From Bacillota bacterium (GTDB lineage Bacteria > Bacillota > Sulfobacillia > JABLXB01): 22,628 nucleotides of DNA. The notes under the pieces were generated by a model. That model saw only the letters and a program-made list of their open reading frames with translations, was not told the origin of the DNA and searched no databases. Below are positions 1-7,710 of the stretch, piece after piece; positions within the stretch are counted from its first letter, which is position 1; every line of letters begins with the position of its first letter. Position numbers and translations under genes: made by a program. Location: NCBI GenBank assembly GCA_024653225.1, contig JANLGA010000022.1, positions 1 to 22,628 of the forward strand, written 5' to 3'.

Positions 1-103
1 GCCACTGGGCCGAGGCAGCCATTGTAGGCGGCCGCCGCGAGCATGGTGGCGATGTCCGTTTTCTCCGCGGTGAACTCGAGGCCGCAGCGAAGGAAGATAT
101 GAA
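1..103. other. Upstream flank, no assignable gene
   Basis: A forward frame stays open from position 3 to a TAA at 120-122, and a reverse frame reads with GC-rich third positions, but neither resembles a known protein and the reverse frame has no ordinary start codon before its upstream stop. MreC or MreD, common upstream neighbours of mrdA, are not recognisable here. The only supported element is the AGGAAG Shine-Dalgarno at 91-96 for the next gene. Confidence 0.4.
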
Positions 104-1957
104 TTGCCCACCGACGGCATAAGCGGGTTCATGAAGAAACGAATAGCCGCCTTGTTCGTAGTGCTCGCGGTGGCGCTGGCGCTCGTAGCCGTGCAGATCG
201 GTCGCCTCCAGGTCGTCCACGGGGAGAAGTACGACGAGCTTTCCCGGGGCAACCGGCTGAGGCTGGTTCCCGTCACGGCCCCCAGAGGGATTATCTATGA
301 CAGGAACGGGGCGGTGCTGGCGGCCAGCCGTCCCGCTTTCACGGTCTCGCTCTTCGTGATGGACCCCTCCGCGACCGCCGTCAACGCCGCCAGGCTCTCC
401 GCCGTCCTGGGGATGGACGCCGAGAAGATACGGAAGAAAGTGAGCGACCAATGGGACAGGCTCTACGAGCCCATCAAGATCGTGAGGGACATATCCCCCG
501 ATGTCTACACGGCGGTGGAGGAACACAGGGCCGAGCTGCCGGGGGTCGTGGTGGAAGTGGAGCCCGTCAGAGACTACCCCAACGGCACCACGGCCGCCCA
601 CGCGCTGGGGTACGTCCACGAGATCATGAAAGAGCAGCTGAGCTCCTCGAAGTATAAGGACTACAAGATGGGGGACACGATCGGCCAATTCGGGCTGGAG
701 GCCGCATTCGAGAGCGAACTGCGCGGGCAAGACGGCGGCAAGCAGGTGGAGGTTGACGCGAGGGGCAGGTTCAGCAAGGTCCTCGGCCAGATTGACCCCA
801 CGCCCGGCAACAACGTGTACCTGACGCTGGACCTGCGACTGCAGTCGGCCGCGGAGAGGGCCCTCGACTCACAGATAGCCCAACTCCGCAAGACGAACCC
901 CGCGGTCATGTCCGGAGCGGTAGTGGTTCTCGACGTCAGGAACGGCGAGATCCTGGCAATGGCGAGTCGCCCGGCATTCGACCCAAACGATTTCTCACGC
1001 GGCATAACGCCGGAACGGTTGCGAGAACTGTACAGCGTGAAGGCGCTGAACAACCTGGCGATCGCGGGGGTGTACCCGCCCGGGTCGTCGTTCAAGATGG
1101 TCACGGCGATGGCTGCGCTCGAAGAAGGGAAGGTCACCCAAACTGAGAGGATCGTGGATCCGGGCCACCACTGGCTGGTCCCCAGCCTATCGTGCTGGAA
1201 CAAGTCCGGACACGGCGCGGTGGACATCCGCCAGGCACTCCAGGTGTCCTGCAACGTGTTCTTCTACGAGATGGGCAGGAGGCTCGGCCTGGACCTGATA
1301 GCGAAGTACGGCGGGCTACTGGGGCTGGGCTCGGTCACCGGCGTGGAGATTCCGGGCGAGGCCGGCGGTCTCTTGCCGACCAGCGAGTGGAAACGCAACG
1401 CCTACCAGAAGAAGCTCGTCAAGGAACCGGAGGTGCTCGTCGCGGAGAGCATGATGGCCGGCATGGGGCAGGTGTTTCATTCCTACACGCCGCTCCAGAT
1501 GGCGAATTACGTAGCCACCATAGCGAACGGTGGCACCAGGTACCGGCCCCACTTCCTGAAGGCGGTCGTCACTCAGGAAGGCGCAATCGTGCGAGAGGGC
1601 GTGCCCGAAGTGGTCGGCACGCTCGGGGTCTCGAAGCAGACCCTCGACGTGATCAGGGAAGGGATGTGGCTGGTGACGCAACCGGGGGGTACGGCAGCCT
1701 CGGTTTTCTCGGGGTTCCCGGTCAAGGTCGGGGCGAAGACGGGGACTGCGGAAAACCCACATGGCGCGGACCACGCGTGGTTCGTGGCGTACGCGCCGTT
1801 CGGGTCGCCTGAGATCGCGGTCGCCGTGATAGTGGAGCAAGGCGGCCACGGCGGTTCCGGCGCCGGCCCGATAGCCAGGCGGGTACTGGAGAGCTACTTC
1901 AACCTGTCGTCGGCACCGGACGTGGGTGCCGGGGTTACGGCTCCCACACCCGATTAG
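104..1957 (+). CDS. mrdA: Penicillin-binding protein 2 (cell-elongation transpeptidase)
   Basis: Class B PBP that cross-links peptidoglycan during elongation, working with the RodA glycosyltransferase encoded just downstream. The 617-residue protein has an N-terminal membrane anchor (about residues 10-32), a PBP dimerisation region, and a C-terminal transpeptidase domain with all three active-site motifs: SSFK with nucleophile S328, SCN at 382-384, and KTG at 545-547. Length and motif order fit PBP2 (MrdA) rather than PBP3/FtsI, and the neighbours minCDE and rodA support that. The TTG start at 104 is preferred because AGGAAG lies 7 bases upstream; an ATG at 131 is possible but has a poor ribosome site. 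Transport to the membrane and catalysis on the outer face are inferred from the family. Confidence 0.92.
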   Translation: MPTDGISGFMKKRIAALFVVLAVALALVAVQIGRLQVVHGEKYDELSRGNRLRLVPVTAPRGIIYDRNGAVLAASRPAFTVSLFVMDPSATAVNAARLSAVLGMDAEKIRKKVSDQWDRLYEPIKIVRDISPDVYTAVEEHRAELPGVVVEVEPVRDYPNGTTAAHALGYVHEIMKEQLSSSKYKDYKMGDTIGQFGLEAAFESELRGQDGGKQVEVDARGRFSKVLGQIDPTPGNNVYLTLDLRLQSAAERALDSQIAQLRKTNPAVMSGAVVVLDVRNGEILAMASRPAFDPNDFSRGITPERLRELYSVKALNNLAIAGVYPPGSSFKMVTAMAALEEGKVTQTERIVDPGHHWLVPSLSCWNKSGHGAVDIRQALQVSCNVFFYEMGRRLGLDLIAKYGGLLGLGSVTGVEIPGEAGGLLPTSEWKRNAYQKKLVKEPEVLVAESMMAGMGQVFHSYTPLQMANYVATIANGGTRYRPHFLKAVVTQEGAIVREGVPEVVGTLGVSKQTLDVIREGMWLVTQPGGTAASVFSGFPVKVGAKTGTAENPHGADHAWFVAYAPFGSPEIAVAVIVEQGGHGGSGAGPIARRVLESYFNLSSAPDVGAGVTAPTPD

Positions 1958-2011
1958 GGTACTGTACATGGCAATAAATGGAGGATTTGCGTGTCGCGGC
2001 TAGAATCTCAA

Positions 2012-2040
2012 CCGGGTGATGGACCCGGCGGTTTCGAACC
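2012..2040 (+). other. Two small hairpins ahead of minC
   Basis: CCGGGT (2012-2017) pairs with ACCCGG (2023-2028) around a 5-base loop. It is followed at once by GGTT/AACC (2030-2040) around TCG. They fill the 95-base gap between mrdA and minC, just before the GGGAGG ribosome site at 2043-2048. There is no T-run, so these are not a typical intrinsic terminator; an mRNA-processing or stability role is conceivable but unproven. Confidence 0.3.
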
Positions 2041-2052
2041 TCGGGAGGCGCG

Positions 2053-2724
2053 GTGGTGAAGCGGGACGGGGTGGTGTTCAGGGGCACTCGCGAGGGTGTC
2101 CTCGTGCTGCTGGATGACAAGACGGACTACCAATCTCTCAAGGCGGCGCTGTTCGAGAGGCTGCGGGAATCGCCCTCGTTTTTCAGGGGCCACGGCATCA
2201 TCCTCGACACGGGGTCGCGAAGCCTGGAACCCGGCCAACTCGTCGAGCTCGAGGAGATGATGAGCAGCAACTTCGGCGTACACCTGGAGAAGGTGGTTCA
2301 CGGACCCTGCTCGGGGGCGTCTGCCAATCCGCCTCACCGCCCTCAGGGGTCCGAGAAGCCGGCTGACGGGCAGGGGGATGCCAGGCAGACCCTGCTCATC
2401 AAGAGGACGTTGAGGTCGGGCCAGAGAGTGGGCTACGACGGGAACGTGGTGATCCTCGGCGACGCAAATCCCGGGTCGGAGATAGTAGCCACCGGGGACA
2501 TAGTGGTGGTGGGTGCCCTGAGGGGAGTCGCGCACGCGGGCGCAACGGGGGACGAGAACGCCATCGTCGCGTCCCTGAAACTGGCCCCGACGCAGCTCAG
2601 GATCGCCGGGCGCATTGCGAGGCCGCCCGAGGGGACCGGCTCGGCGCCGAGGGGGCCCGAGGTGGCGAGGATCTCTTCCGACGGCATCGTGGTCGAGGCG
2701 ATGTCCTGGATCGCCGGAGGGTGA
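2053..2724 (+). CDS. minC: Septum-site determining protein MinC
   Basis: Inhibitor of FtsZ assembly that blocks division away from midcell; recruited to the membrane by MinD. The 223-residue protein shows the usual two-domain layout: an N-terminal MinC_N domain (about residues 1-85), a variable linker, and a C-terminal beta-helix domain (about 114-205). The C-domain has the repeated glycine-rich turns of the family, including RSGQRV, LGDANPGSEI and GDIVVVGALRGVAHAG. The start is GTG; two adjacent GTG codons (2053 and 2056) both follow GGGAGG at 2043-2048, so the exact first residue is uncertain by one codon. minD follows after 16 bases, so co-transcription is likely. Confidence 0.93.
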   Translation: MVKRDGVVFRGTREGVLVLLDDKTDYQSLKAALFERLRESPSFFRGHGIILDTGSRSLEPGQLVELEEMMSSNFGVHLEKVVHGPCSGASANPPHRPQGSEKPADGQGDARQTLLIKRTLRSGQRVGYDGNVVILGDANPGSEIVATGDIVVVGALRGVAHAGATGDENAIVASLKLAPTQLRIAGRIARPPEGTGSAPRGPEVARISSDGIVVEAMSWIAGG

Positions 2725-2740
2725 CTGGGGAGGGAGCGCG

Positions 2741-3541
2741 ATGGGTGAAGCTTACGTTATCACGTCCGGAAAGGGCGGTGTCGGCAAGACCACCGCCGTT
2801 GCGAATATCGGGACGGCGCTGGCGATGACGGGTGCCAAGGTGGCCATGGTGGACGCGGACATCGGCCTGAGGAACCTTGACGTGGTCATGGGCTTGGAAC
2901 AGCGGATCGTGTACGACCTGGTTGACGTGGTCGAGGGCTACTGCAGGCTCAAGAACGCGCTGATCCGGGACAAGAGGGTTGACGGCCTTCACCTGCTGCC
3001 GGCCGCCCAGACGAAAGACAAGACGGCGGTACGGCCCGAACAGATGAAGAAGCTCGTGGGGGAGCTGAAAAAGGAATTCGACTTCGTGATCGTGGATTGC
3101 CCGGCTGGCATCGAGCAAGGGTTCAGAAACGCCATCGCGGGTGCCGACAGGGCTCTCATCATCACGACCCCCGAGGTATCGGCGGTACGCGACGCGGACA
3201 GGATCATCGGGCTCCTGGAGGCGACGGAGCTCCCCCCGCCGAGGCTGATAGTCAACAGGCTGAGGCCGAGGCTCGTCAACAGGGGCGACATGCTGGACGT
3301 ACAGGATATCGTGGATATACTGGCGATTGAACTGATCGGGGTGGTGCCCGAGGACGACATCATAGTGGTGAGCACGAACAAAGGTGAACCCGCGGTGCTC
3401 TTGAACTCGTCGAGGGCCGGGGAGGCGTACAGGAACATAGCCAGGAGGATCCTCGGGGAGCAGGTTCCGTTCATGACGCTGGACGCCCGGGAGGGTCTCC
3501 TCGGCAGACTGAAGAGGTTTGTCGGACTCGGTGACAGGTGA
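2741..3541 (+). CDS. minD: Septum-site determining ATPase MinD
   Basis: Membrane-cycling P-loop ATPase of the ParA/MinD family that carries MinC to the membrane and is released by MinE. The 266-residue protein begins at ATG 2741, with GGGAGGGAG 5-13 bases upstream. It has the deviant Walker A motif KGGVGKTT with signature lysine K11 and K16, a switch I region around D38-D47 (VDADIGLRNLD), and a Walker B/switch II DCPAGIE near residue 120. The C-terminus (GLLGRLKRFVGL) is a basic-hydrophobic amphipathic helix, as expected for the membrane-targeting sequence. It ends inside the likely start region of minE, so the two are probably translationally coupled. Confidence 0.96.
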   Translation: MGEAYVITSGKGGVGKTTAVANIGTALAMTGAKVAMVDADIGLRNLDVVMGLEQRIVYDLVDVVEGYCRLKNALIRDKRVDGLHLLPAAQTKDKTAVRPEQMKKLVGELKKEFDFVIVDCPAGIEQGFRNAIAGADRALIITTPEVSAVRDADRIIGLLEATELPPPRLIVNRLRPRLVNRGDMLDVQDIVDILAIELIGVVPEDDIIVVSTNKGEPAVLLNSSRAGEAYRNIARRILGEQVPFMTLDAREGLLGRLKRFVGLGDR

Positions 3542-3836
3542 GGGGGTGGGTCCCATAGGTTTTCTCAGTCGGTTTCGTGCAGGGAATGCGGGCAGCAAGG
3601 ACGTTGCGAAGGAACGCCTTCGAGTAACCCTGGTGAACGACAGGATCGGCATCGCCCCCCTGTTCTTGGAGAAGCTCAAGGAAGAGATGACAGTCGCCGT
3701 CTCGAAGTACGTTGAGATAGACGGCCCGGCGATCAGCCTCGGGGTGTCGAACTCCGAGACCTCCGTGTCACTCGTCGCGAGCATACCGGTGAGGCGCATA
3801 AGGCGCGCCGGCGAAGCGCCCCGCGGGGCGAATTGA
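3531..3836 (+). CDS. minE: Division-site topological specificity factor MinE
   Basis: Stimulates MinD ATP hydrolysis and drives pole-to-pole patterning. The core from SKDVAKERL through VSKYVEID to SVSLVASIPV matches MinE over its whole length. The start is uncertain. In-frame candidates are TTG 3519, GTG 3531 and GTG 3546. The strong purine run GGTGAGGGGG (3537-3546) lies 8 bases before an ATA codon at 3555, which is where the family's usual N-terminus (short hydrophobic segment, here GFLSRF) would begin. GTG 3531 is given as a compromise. The gene overlaps minD at its 5' end and rodA follows at its stop codon. Identity is secure; the first residues are not. Confidence 0.87.
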   Translation: MTGEGVGPIGFLSRFRAGNAGSKDVAKERLRVTLVNDRIGIAPLFLEKLKEEMTVAVSKYVEIDGPAISLGVSNSETSVSLVASIPVRRIRRAGEAPRGAN

Positions 3837-3838
3837 AC

Positions 3839-4969
3839 ATGCTCGTGGAGCGCCGATGGAAGCGTGACATTGATTGGGCGCTGATAGGAGCGGTGTTGGC
3901 GCTCGCGCTCCTCAGCCTGCTGACAATAGCCAGTGCGACCCAGGCACTATCCAGCGGGGACTTCTCGTTTGTCCAGCGCCAAGCGCTGTTTGTCGGACTG
4001 GGGATCGTGGCGGCGGCTGTGGCGGTCACGGTAGACTACAGCGACCTGCTGAAGTTCTCGAGGTTCATCTACGTCGGAAACCTGTGTCTCCTAGCGTCGG
4101 TGCTCGCGTGGGGGAGGTCTTCGCTCGGGGCCCAGAGGTGGCTCGAGCTTGGGCCGATAGCCCTCCAGCCGTCGGAATTGTCGAAGATCGGTGTCGTGAT
4201 CACCCTCGCGGCGGCTCTAGTCAGGCGGGAGGAAGAAGAGAAGGGCTGGATGACGATTGTCTCGGGGATGCTGCACGTCGCGCCGCTCACGATCCTAGTG
4301 CTGAAGCAGCCCGACCTCGGGACGTCGCTCGTGTTCCTGGCGATTGCGTTCGGCATGTTCTTCGTTGCCGGGGTGCCGACGAGGCACCTGGTCCTGTCAC
4401 TCGGCCTCGGCCTCGGCGGAGCCGTGGGGGCGACGGTCGCGCATTTCAGATGGGGCTTGCCCCTCCCGCTGAAGGACTACCAGCTGAAGAGACTTCTCGT
4501 CTTCGTAAACCCGGGGCTCGACCCGCTCGGAGCGGGTTACCACATCAGGCAGTCCATGATCGCGGTCGGGTCCGGGAAGCTGTTCGGCAAGGGGCTTTTC
4601 GCGGGAACCCAAAACCAGCTCCGATTCCTTCCTTTCCGCCACACGGACTTCATATTCTCCGTGGTGGGTGAGGAGCTCGGCTTCGCCGGAAGCATGGTGG
4701 TCCTCCTGCTTTTCGCATTCATAATATGGCGCGGCCTGAGAATAGCGGCCGCGGCCCGCGACGCGTTCGGCGCCCTCATCGCCGCGGGCGTAGTGTCCAT
4801 GCTGGCATTCAATATCCTCGTCAATGTGGGGATGACCGTCGGCGTGATGCCGGTCACCGGCATCCCGCTGCCGTTCATGAGCTACGGGGGGAGTTCCCTG
4901 CTGACGAACATGGTGGGAGTGGGGTTGATGTTGAACGTCCATCTGCGCCGCCACAGGATACTGTTCTGA
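3839..4969 (+). CDS. rodA: Rod-shape SEDS glycosyltransferase RodA
   Basis: Polytopic membrane peptidoglycan polymerase of the SEDS family (RodA/FtsW/SpoVE), partner of PBP2 from the first gene of this block. About ten hydrophobic segments are visible in 376 residues. The extracellular-loop motif NPGLDPLGAGY contains the conserved catalytic aspartate (D228 counting from ATG 3839). The C-terminal family signature GIPLPFMSYGGSS is intact. The ATG at 3839 sits just after the minE stop; a TTG at 3833 that overlaps that stop (TTGA) is an alternative adding two residues. RodA is preferred over FtsW because of the mrdA-min context. Last gene before the pyr promoter. Confidence 0.92.
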   Translation: MLVERRWKRDIDWALIGAVLALALLSLLTIASATQALSSGDFSFVQRQALFVGLGIVAAAVAVTVDYSDLLKFSRFIYVGNLCLLASVLAWGRSSLGAQRWLELGPIALQPSELSKIGVVITLAAALVRREEEEKGWMTIVSGMLHVAPLTILVLKQPDLGTSLVFLAIAFGMFFVAGVPTRHLVLSLGLGLGGAVGATVAHFRWGLPLPLKDYQLKRLLVFVNPGLDPLGAGYHIRQSMIAVGSGKLFGKGLFAGTQNQLRFLPFRHTDFIFSVVGEELGFAGSMVVLLLFAFIIWRGLRIAAAARDAFGALIAAGVVSMLAFNILVNVGMTVGVMPVTGIPLPFMSYGGSSLLTNMVGVGLMLNVHLRRHRILF

Positions 4970-4997
4970 AATGCGCGGATCCCCGAGCGTATTCCGG

Positions 4998-5026
4998 TTG
5001 ACAGCGAGGCCGAATTGTTCTATCCT
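4998..5026 (+). promoter_or_regulatory. Sigma-A-type promoter of the pyr operon
   Basis: A perfect -35 TTGACA (4998-5003) is separated by exactly 17 bases from TATCCT (5021-5026), a 4/6 match to the -10 consensus. Transcription would start near 5033, leaving a leader of about 115 bases that holds the PyrR-type switch. It lies just after rodA, in the first sizeable gap of the window. Confidence 0.72.
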
Positions 5027-5049
5027 AATCGCAGTGAATTGCAGCAAAG

Positions 5050-5083
5050 CCCTTTAAGTTAGGTCCTGCGAGGCCAGTAAGGG
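5050..5083 (+). promoter_or_regulatory. PyrR-binding RNA stem-loop
   Basis: Positions 5064-5074 read UCCUGCGAGGC, matching the UCCNGNGAGGY core recognised by PyrR in Bacillota pyr leaders. The upper stem is G5062-C5075, G5063-C5074, U5064-G5073 and C5065-G5072, closing a CUGCGA loop that fits CNGNGA. A lower stem CCCUU (5050-5054) pairs with AAGGG (5079-5083) across an asymmetric purine-containing internal loop, as in known binding loops. PyrR bound with UMP would stabilise this form; no pyrR gene is in the window, so the regulator's presence is inferred. Confidence 0.75.
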
Positions 5084-5119
5084 GAAGTACAATGTAACGC
5101 CGCGCCTCCTTTGCTGGCC
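5072..5119 (+). promoter_or_regulatory. Anti-sequestor / antiterminator helix of the pyr leader
   Basis: GGCCAGUAAGGGG (5072-5084) can pair with UCCUUUGCUGGCC (5107-5119) over 13 uninterrupted pairs, three of them G-U, with a 22-base loop. It uses the 3' half of the PyrR loop and the 5' arm of the following hairpin, so it excludes both. This is the layout expected for the 'on' state of a PyrR attenuator. Confidence 0.65.
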
Positions 5120-5149
5120 GGACAGCCAAGCCGAGGAGGCGTTATTCTT
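5103..5149 (+). promoter_or_regulatory. Hairpin covering the pyrK ribosome binding site (sequestor/terminator)
   Basis: CGCCTCCT (5103-5110) pairs with AGGAGGCG (5134-5141), with an inner GCTG/CAGC helix (5113-5116 with 5123-5126). The 3' arm contains the AGGAGG Shine-Dalgarno (5134-5139) placed 8 bases before the pyrK TTG start, so formation would block translation. The arm is followed by UUAUUCUU (5142-5149), so intrinsic termination is also possible. Confidence 0.65.
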
Positions 5150-6029
5150 GAGCACAGTCGTGAGAGCAGCGGCGGGGGAAGGACCCTGCGGCTCGCGCGC
5201 ACGCCCGTCTCCGGCGTTGGAAGTATGTCCGGTAGTCTCCAACACGAGACTTGCGCCCGCCACCTACCGTCTTCGGTTTTTCTCCCCATCCATCAGCCGC
5301 AGTGCAATACCGGGGCGGTTCCTCCACATTGACTGCCGGGCTTTGCCCGGGGCGAGGAGGCCGATCCTGCGCCGCCCTTTCAGCGTCAGCGACGCGGACG
5401 CGGGACTCGGTTGGGCGGACGTCGTGTACAGGGTGGTCGGCCCCGGCACCGAATGGTTATCCTCTGTCGGGCCCGGTGAATCGGTTGACGTGCTCGGGCC
5501 CCTGGGCAACGGTTTCAGTCTTCCGCGGCGACGGGGCGCCGTCCTGATCGTCTCGGGAGGCATCGGCATAGCCCCGCTGCTTGGGTGGGCGCGCAGGCTC
5601 ACGGGGGCCGGGCACCGCGTTCACGCGCTCGTCGGAGCGAGGACGAGGGACTCCCTGGTAGGGCTCGACTACCTGTCGTCCGCCGGCGCGGCGACAACCG
5701 CTTGTACGGACGACGGCAGCGTGGGGTTCAAGGGGACAGTGTGCGAGCTGCTCCATCCTGTGCTGCGAAGAGTCGCCCCGATCCAGGTTTACGCGTGCGG
5801 CCCTTCCCCGGTCCTCAGGGCCGTGCAATCCGCCGCCCTGGCCCTGGACATCCCCTGTGAGATTTCGGTCGAAGACAGGATCGCCTGTGGCATCGGGGCG
5901 TGCGTCGGTTGCGCTGTGCCGAAAAGACACCCGTCCGCCGGGAGCGCATACTTCAGGGCCTGCGCGGACGGGCCGGTATTCAATGCGGCCGACGTGGCGA
6001 TCCAGGGCGACGAGGTGACGCCCTCGTGA
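5148..6029 (+). CDS. pyrK: Dihydroorotate dehydrogenase B, electron-transfer subunit PyrK
   Basis: FAD and [2Fe-2S] protein that passes electrons from PyrD to NAD+ in class 1B dihydroorotate dehydrogenase. The 293-residue protein has a ferredoxin-reductase-like FAD domain (RRPFSVSDAD), a nucleotide-binding segment (VSGGIGIAPLL), and a C-terminal cluster-binding set C247, C252, C255 and C272 with the PyrK spacing C-x4-C-x2-C-x16-C, ending in the family phrase ACADGPVFNA. The TTG start at 5148 is chosen because AGGAGG lies 8 bases upstream; the first ~30 residues are poorly conserved, so a later start is possible. First gene of the local pyr operon, directly behind the RNA switch. Confidence 0.93.
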   Translation: MSTVVRAAAGEGPCGSRARPSPALEVCPVVSNTRLAPATYRLRFFSPSISRSAIPGRFLHIDCRALPGARRPILRRPFSVSDADAGLGWADVVYRVVGPGTEWLSSVGPGESVDVLGPLGNGFSLPRRRGAVLIVSGGIGIAPLLGWARRLTGAGHRVHALVGARTRDSLVGLDYLSSAGAATTACTDDGSVGFKGTVCELLHPVLRRVAPIQVYACGPSPVLRAVQSAALALDIPCEISVEDRIACGIGACVGCAVPKRHPSAGSAYFRACADGPVFNAADVAIQGDEVTPS

Positions 6030-6955
6030 CCGAGAGGCCCGACATGTCGGTGGCGATCGGCGGGCTGAAGTTGAGGAATCCCGTCATTGCCGCTTCGGGG
6101 GTCGTCGGTTACGGGGTGGAATATGCCGACCTGGGCGTCCTGGATTGTTTCGGCGCGATCGTGGTCAAAGGGACGACACTGGCGCCGCGGGCCGGCAACC
6201 CCCCTCCGAGGCTTGCGGAGACTCCGTCCGGCCTGCTGAACTCGGTGGGACTGGAGAACCCCGGGGTGGACGCGGTCATCAGGGAAGTCATCCCGCGGAT
6301 ACCTCGCACCGGCGCCAGGATAATAGTGAACGTTGCGGGGGCGACGGTGGACGAGTATTGCAGGGTCGCGGAGAAGCTCGACCGGGTGGACGATGTGGAC
6401 GCGCTCGAGATCAACATCTCTTGTCCGAATGTCAGGACCGGCGGGATCCAGTTCGGCACCGTCCCGGAGACGAGCGCCGCCCTCGTCGAGGCCGTGAGGA
6501 AATGCACTGGGAAGGTCCTCATCGTCAAGCTGACGCCGAACACCGGCTCGATCTGCGAGGTCGCCAAGGCGGTCGAACAGGCGGGGGCGGACGCGGTGTC
6601 CCTGATCAACACGATCTTGGGGATGGCGATAGACGTCCAGTCACGCAGGCCCGTGCTTTCGACCGTCTTCGGGGGACTCTCCGGCCCGGCCGTCAAACCC
6701 ATCGCGCTCAGAATGGTGTGGCAGGTGAGCAACGAGGTGACGATCCCGGTGGTCGGCATGGGGGGAATATCTGAAGCGAACGACGCACTGGAATTCCTCA
6801 TGGCCGGGGCATCCGCGGTGGCCGTGGGCACGGCCCTCCTCAGAAATCCCCGCGCCGGACTGGAGATCGTGCGGGGGCTCGAGGACTGGCTCGTCAGTGA
6901 AGGCATGGACGACATCCGGGCGGTGTGCGGCTCCGCGAAGGCGGTGAGACCTTGA
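6026..6955 (+). CDS. pyrD: Dihydroorotate dehydrogenase B, catalytic subunit PyrD
   Basis: FMN enzyme oxidising dihydroorotate to orotate, the fourth step of UMP synthesis; works as a PyrD2-PyrK2 complex. The sequence shows NPVIAASG near the N-terminus, the class 1 active-site phrase NISCPN with catalytic-type C133, KLTPN, LINTILGM, and the phosphate-binding end GGLSGPAVKPIALR then VVGMGGI. A cysteine rather than serine base, and the neighbouring pyrK, assign it to class 1B. The GTG start at 6026 overlaps the pyrK stop as GTGA; ATG 6044, with GAGAGG 6 bases upstream, is an equally reasonable start giving a protein six residues shorter. Confidence 0.95.
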   Translation: MTERPDMSVAIGGLKLRNPVIAASGVVGYGVEYADLGVLDCFGAIVVKGTTLAPRAGNPPPRLAETPSGLLNSVGLENPGVDAVIREVIPRIPRTGARIIVNVAGATVDEYCRVAEKLDRVDDVDALEINISCPNVRTGGIQFGTVPETSAALVEAVRKCTGKVLIVKLTPNTGSICEVAKAVEQAGADAVSLINTILGMAIDVQSRRPVLSTVFGGLSGPAVKPIALRMVWQVSNEVTIPVVGMGGISEANDALEFLMAGASAVAVGTALLRNPRAGLEIVRGLEDWLVSEGMDDIRAVCGSAKAVRP

Positions 6956-7710
6956 GGAACGACCGCCTGATTGTCGCGCTTGACCTGCCCGATGGCGAGT
7001 CAGCGTTGAGAATGGTGGACATGCTCCGGGACCGCGTGGGGATATACAAGATCGGCATGGAGTTGTTCTACTCGGAGGGCGCCTGGCTCATCTCGGAGCT
7101 GGCTTCGAGAGGGGTTGACGTGTTCCTGGACCTGAAGTTCCACGACATCCCGAACACCGTGGGCAGTGCGGTGCGACAACTGTCCAGGTTGAGGCCGGCG
7201 ATGATGACCGTCCATGCCCCGGGCGGTTCGGCCATGATGAGCCGTGCGGTGAAAGCGGCCGAAGAAACCGGGCTGTCGCTGGGATTCCGGCCGATGATCC
7301 TCGCCATCACCCTGTTGACGAGCATAGACGAACGCGCGCTCAGGGGGGACCTGATGGTGAGGGAGTCGCCGACCGACTACGTCCTGGCGATGGCGAGGCT
7401 CTCGCAAGCCGCCGGGGTTGACGGCGTCGTCGCGTCACCGCACGAGGCGAGGATGATAAGGGAGTGTTGTGGCGAGGGTTTCCGGATCGTCACCCCCGGA
7501 ATCAGGCCGACATGGTTCGGCCACGGCGACCAGAGGAGAGTCGCCACACCGTACGAGGCGATCCTCGCCGGCGCGGACCACATCGTCGTAGGAAGGCCGG
7601 TGACGCAATCCGATGACCCGGTGGGAGCGGTTTCCATGATAGTGGACGAGATTGACCGGGCGTCGGAGGCGCGGGGAACGTCCCGGCGATCGGGGAGTGA
7701 TGCGCGTTGA
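6952..7710 (+). CDS. pyrF: Orotidine 5'-phosphate decarboxylase PyrF
   Basis: Decarboxylates OMP to UMP, the last step of the pathway. The 252-residue TIM-barrel protein has the catalytic charge network DLKFHDIPNTV (D60, K62, D65), an early LIVALDLPD strand with the first substrate aspartate, the phosphate-binding VTPGIRP and the C-terminal VVGRPVTQS. This is the type 1 (B. subtilis/E. coli-like) enzyme. The TTG start at 6952 overlaps the pyrD stop as TTGA and gives the expected N-terminus RNDRLIVALD; an upstream GTG or ATG would only add sequence overlapping pyrD. Coupled translation with pyrD and pyrE is likely. Confidence 0.95.
   Translation: MRNDRLIVALDLPDGESALRMVDMLRDRVGIYKIGMELFYSEGAWLISELASRGVDVFLDLKFHDIPNTVGSAVRQLSRLRPAMMTVHAPGGSAMMSRAVKAAEETGLSLGFRPMILAITLLTSIDERALRGDLMVRESPTDYVLAMARLSQAAGVDGVVASPHEARMIRECCGEGFRIVTPGIRPTWFGHGDQRRVATPYEAILAGADHIVVGRPVTQSDDPVGAVSMIVDEIDRASEARGTSRRSGSDAR

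Noticed and set aside
2030..2040. GGTTTCGAACC resembling a tRNA T-arm
   Set aside because: No acceptor, D or anticodon arms can be built around it, and it carries one T too many for the GGTTCRANNCC loop.
2597..3799. Antisense open frame of 400 codons opposite minD and minE
   Set aside because: Shadow of confidently identified minD and minE, with no ribosome site or family resemblance.
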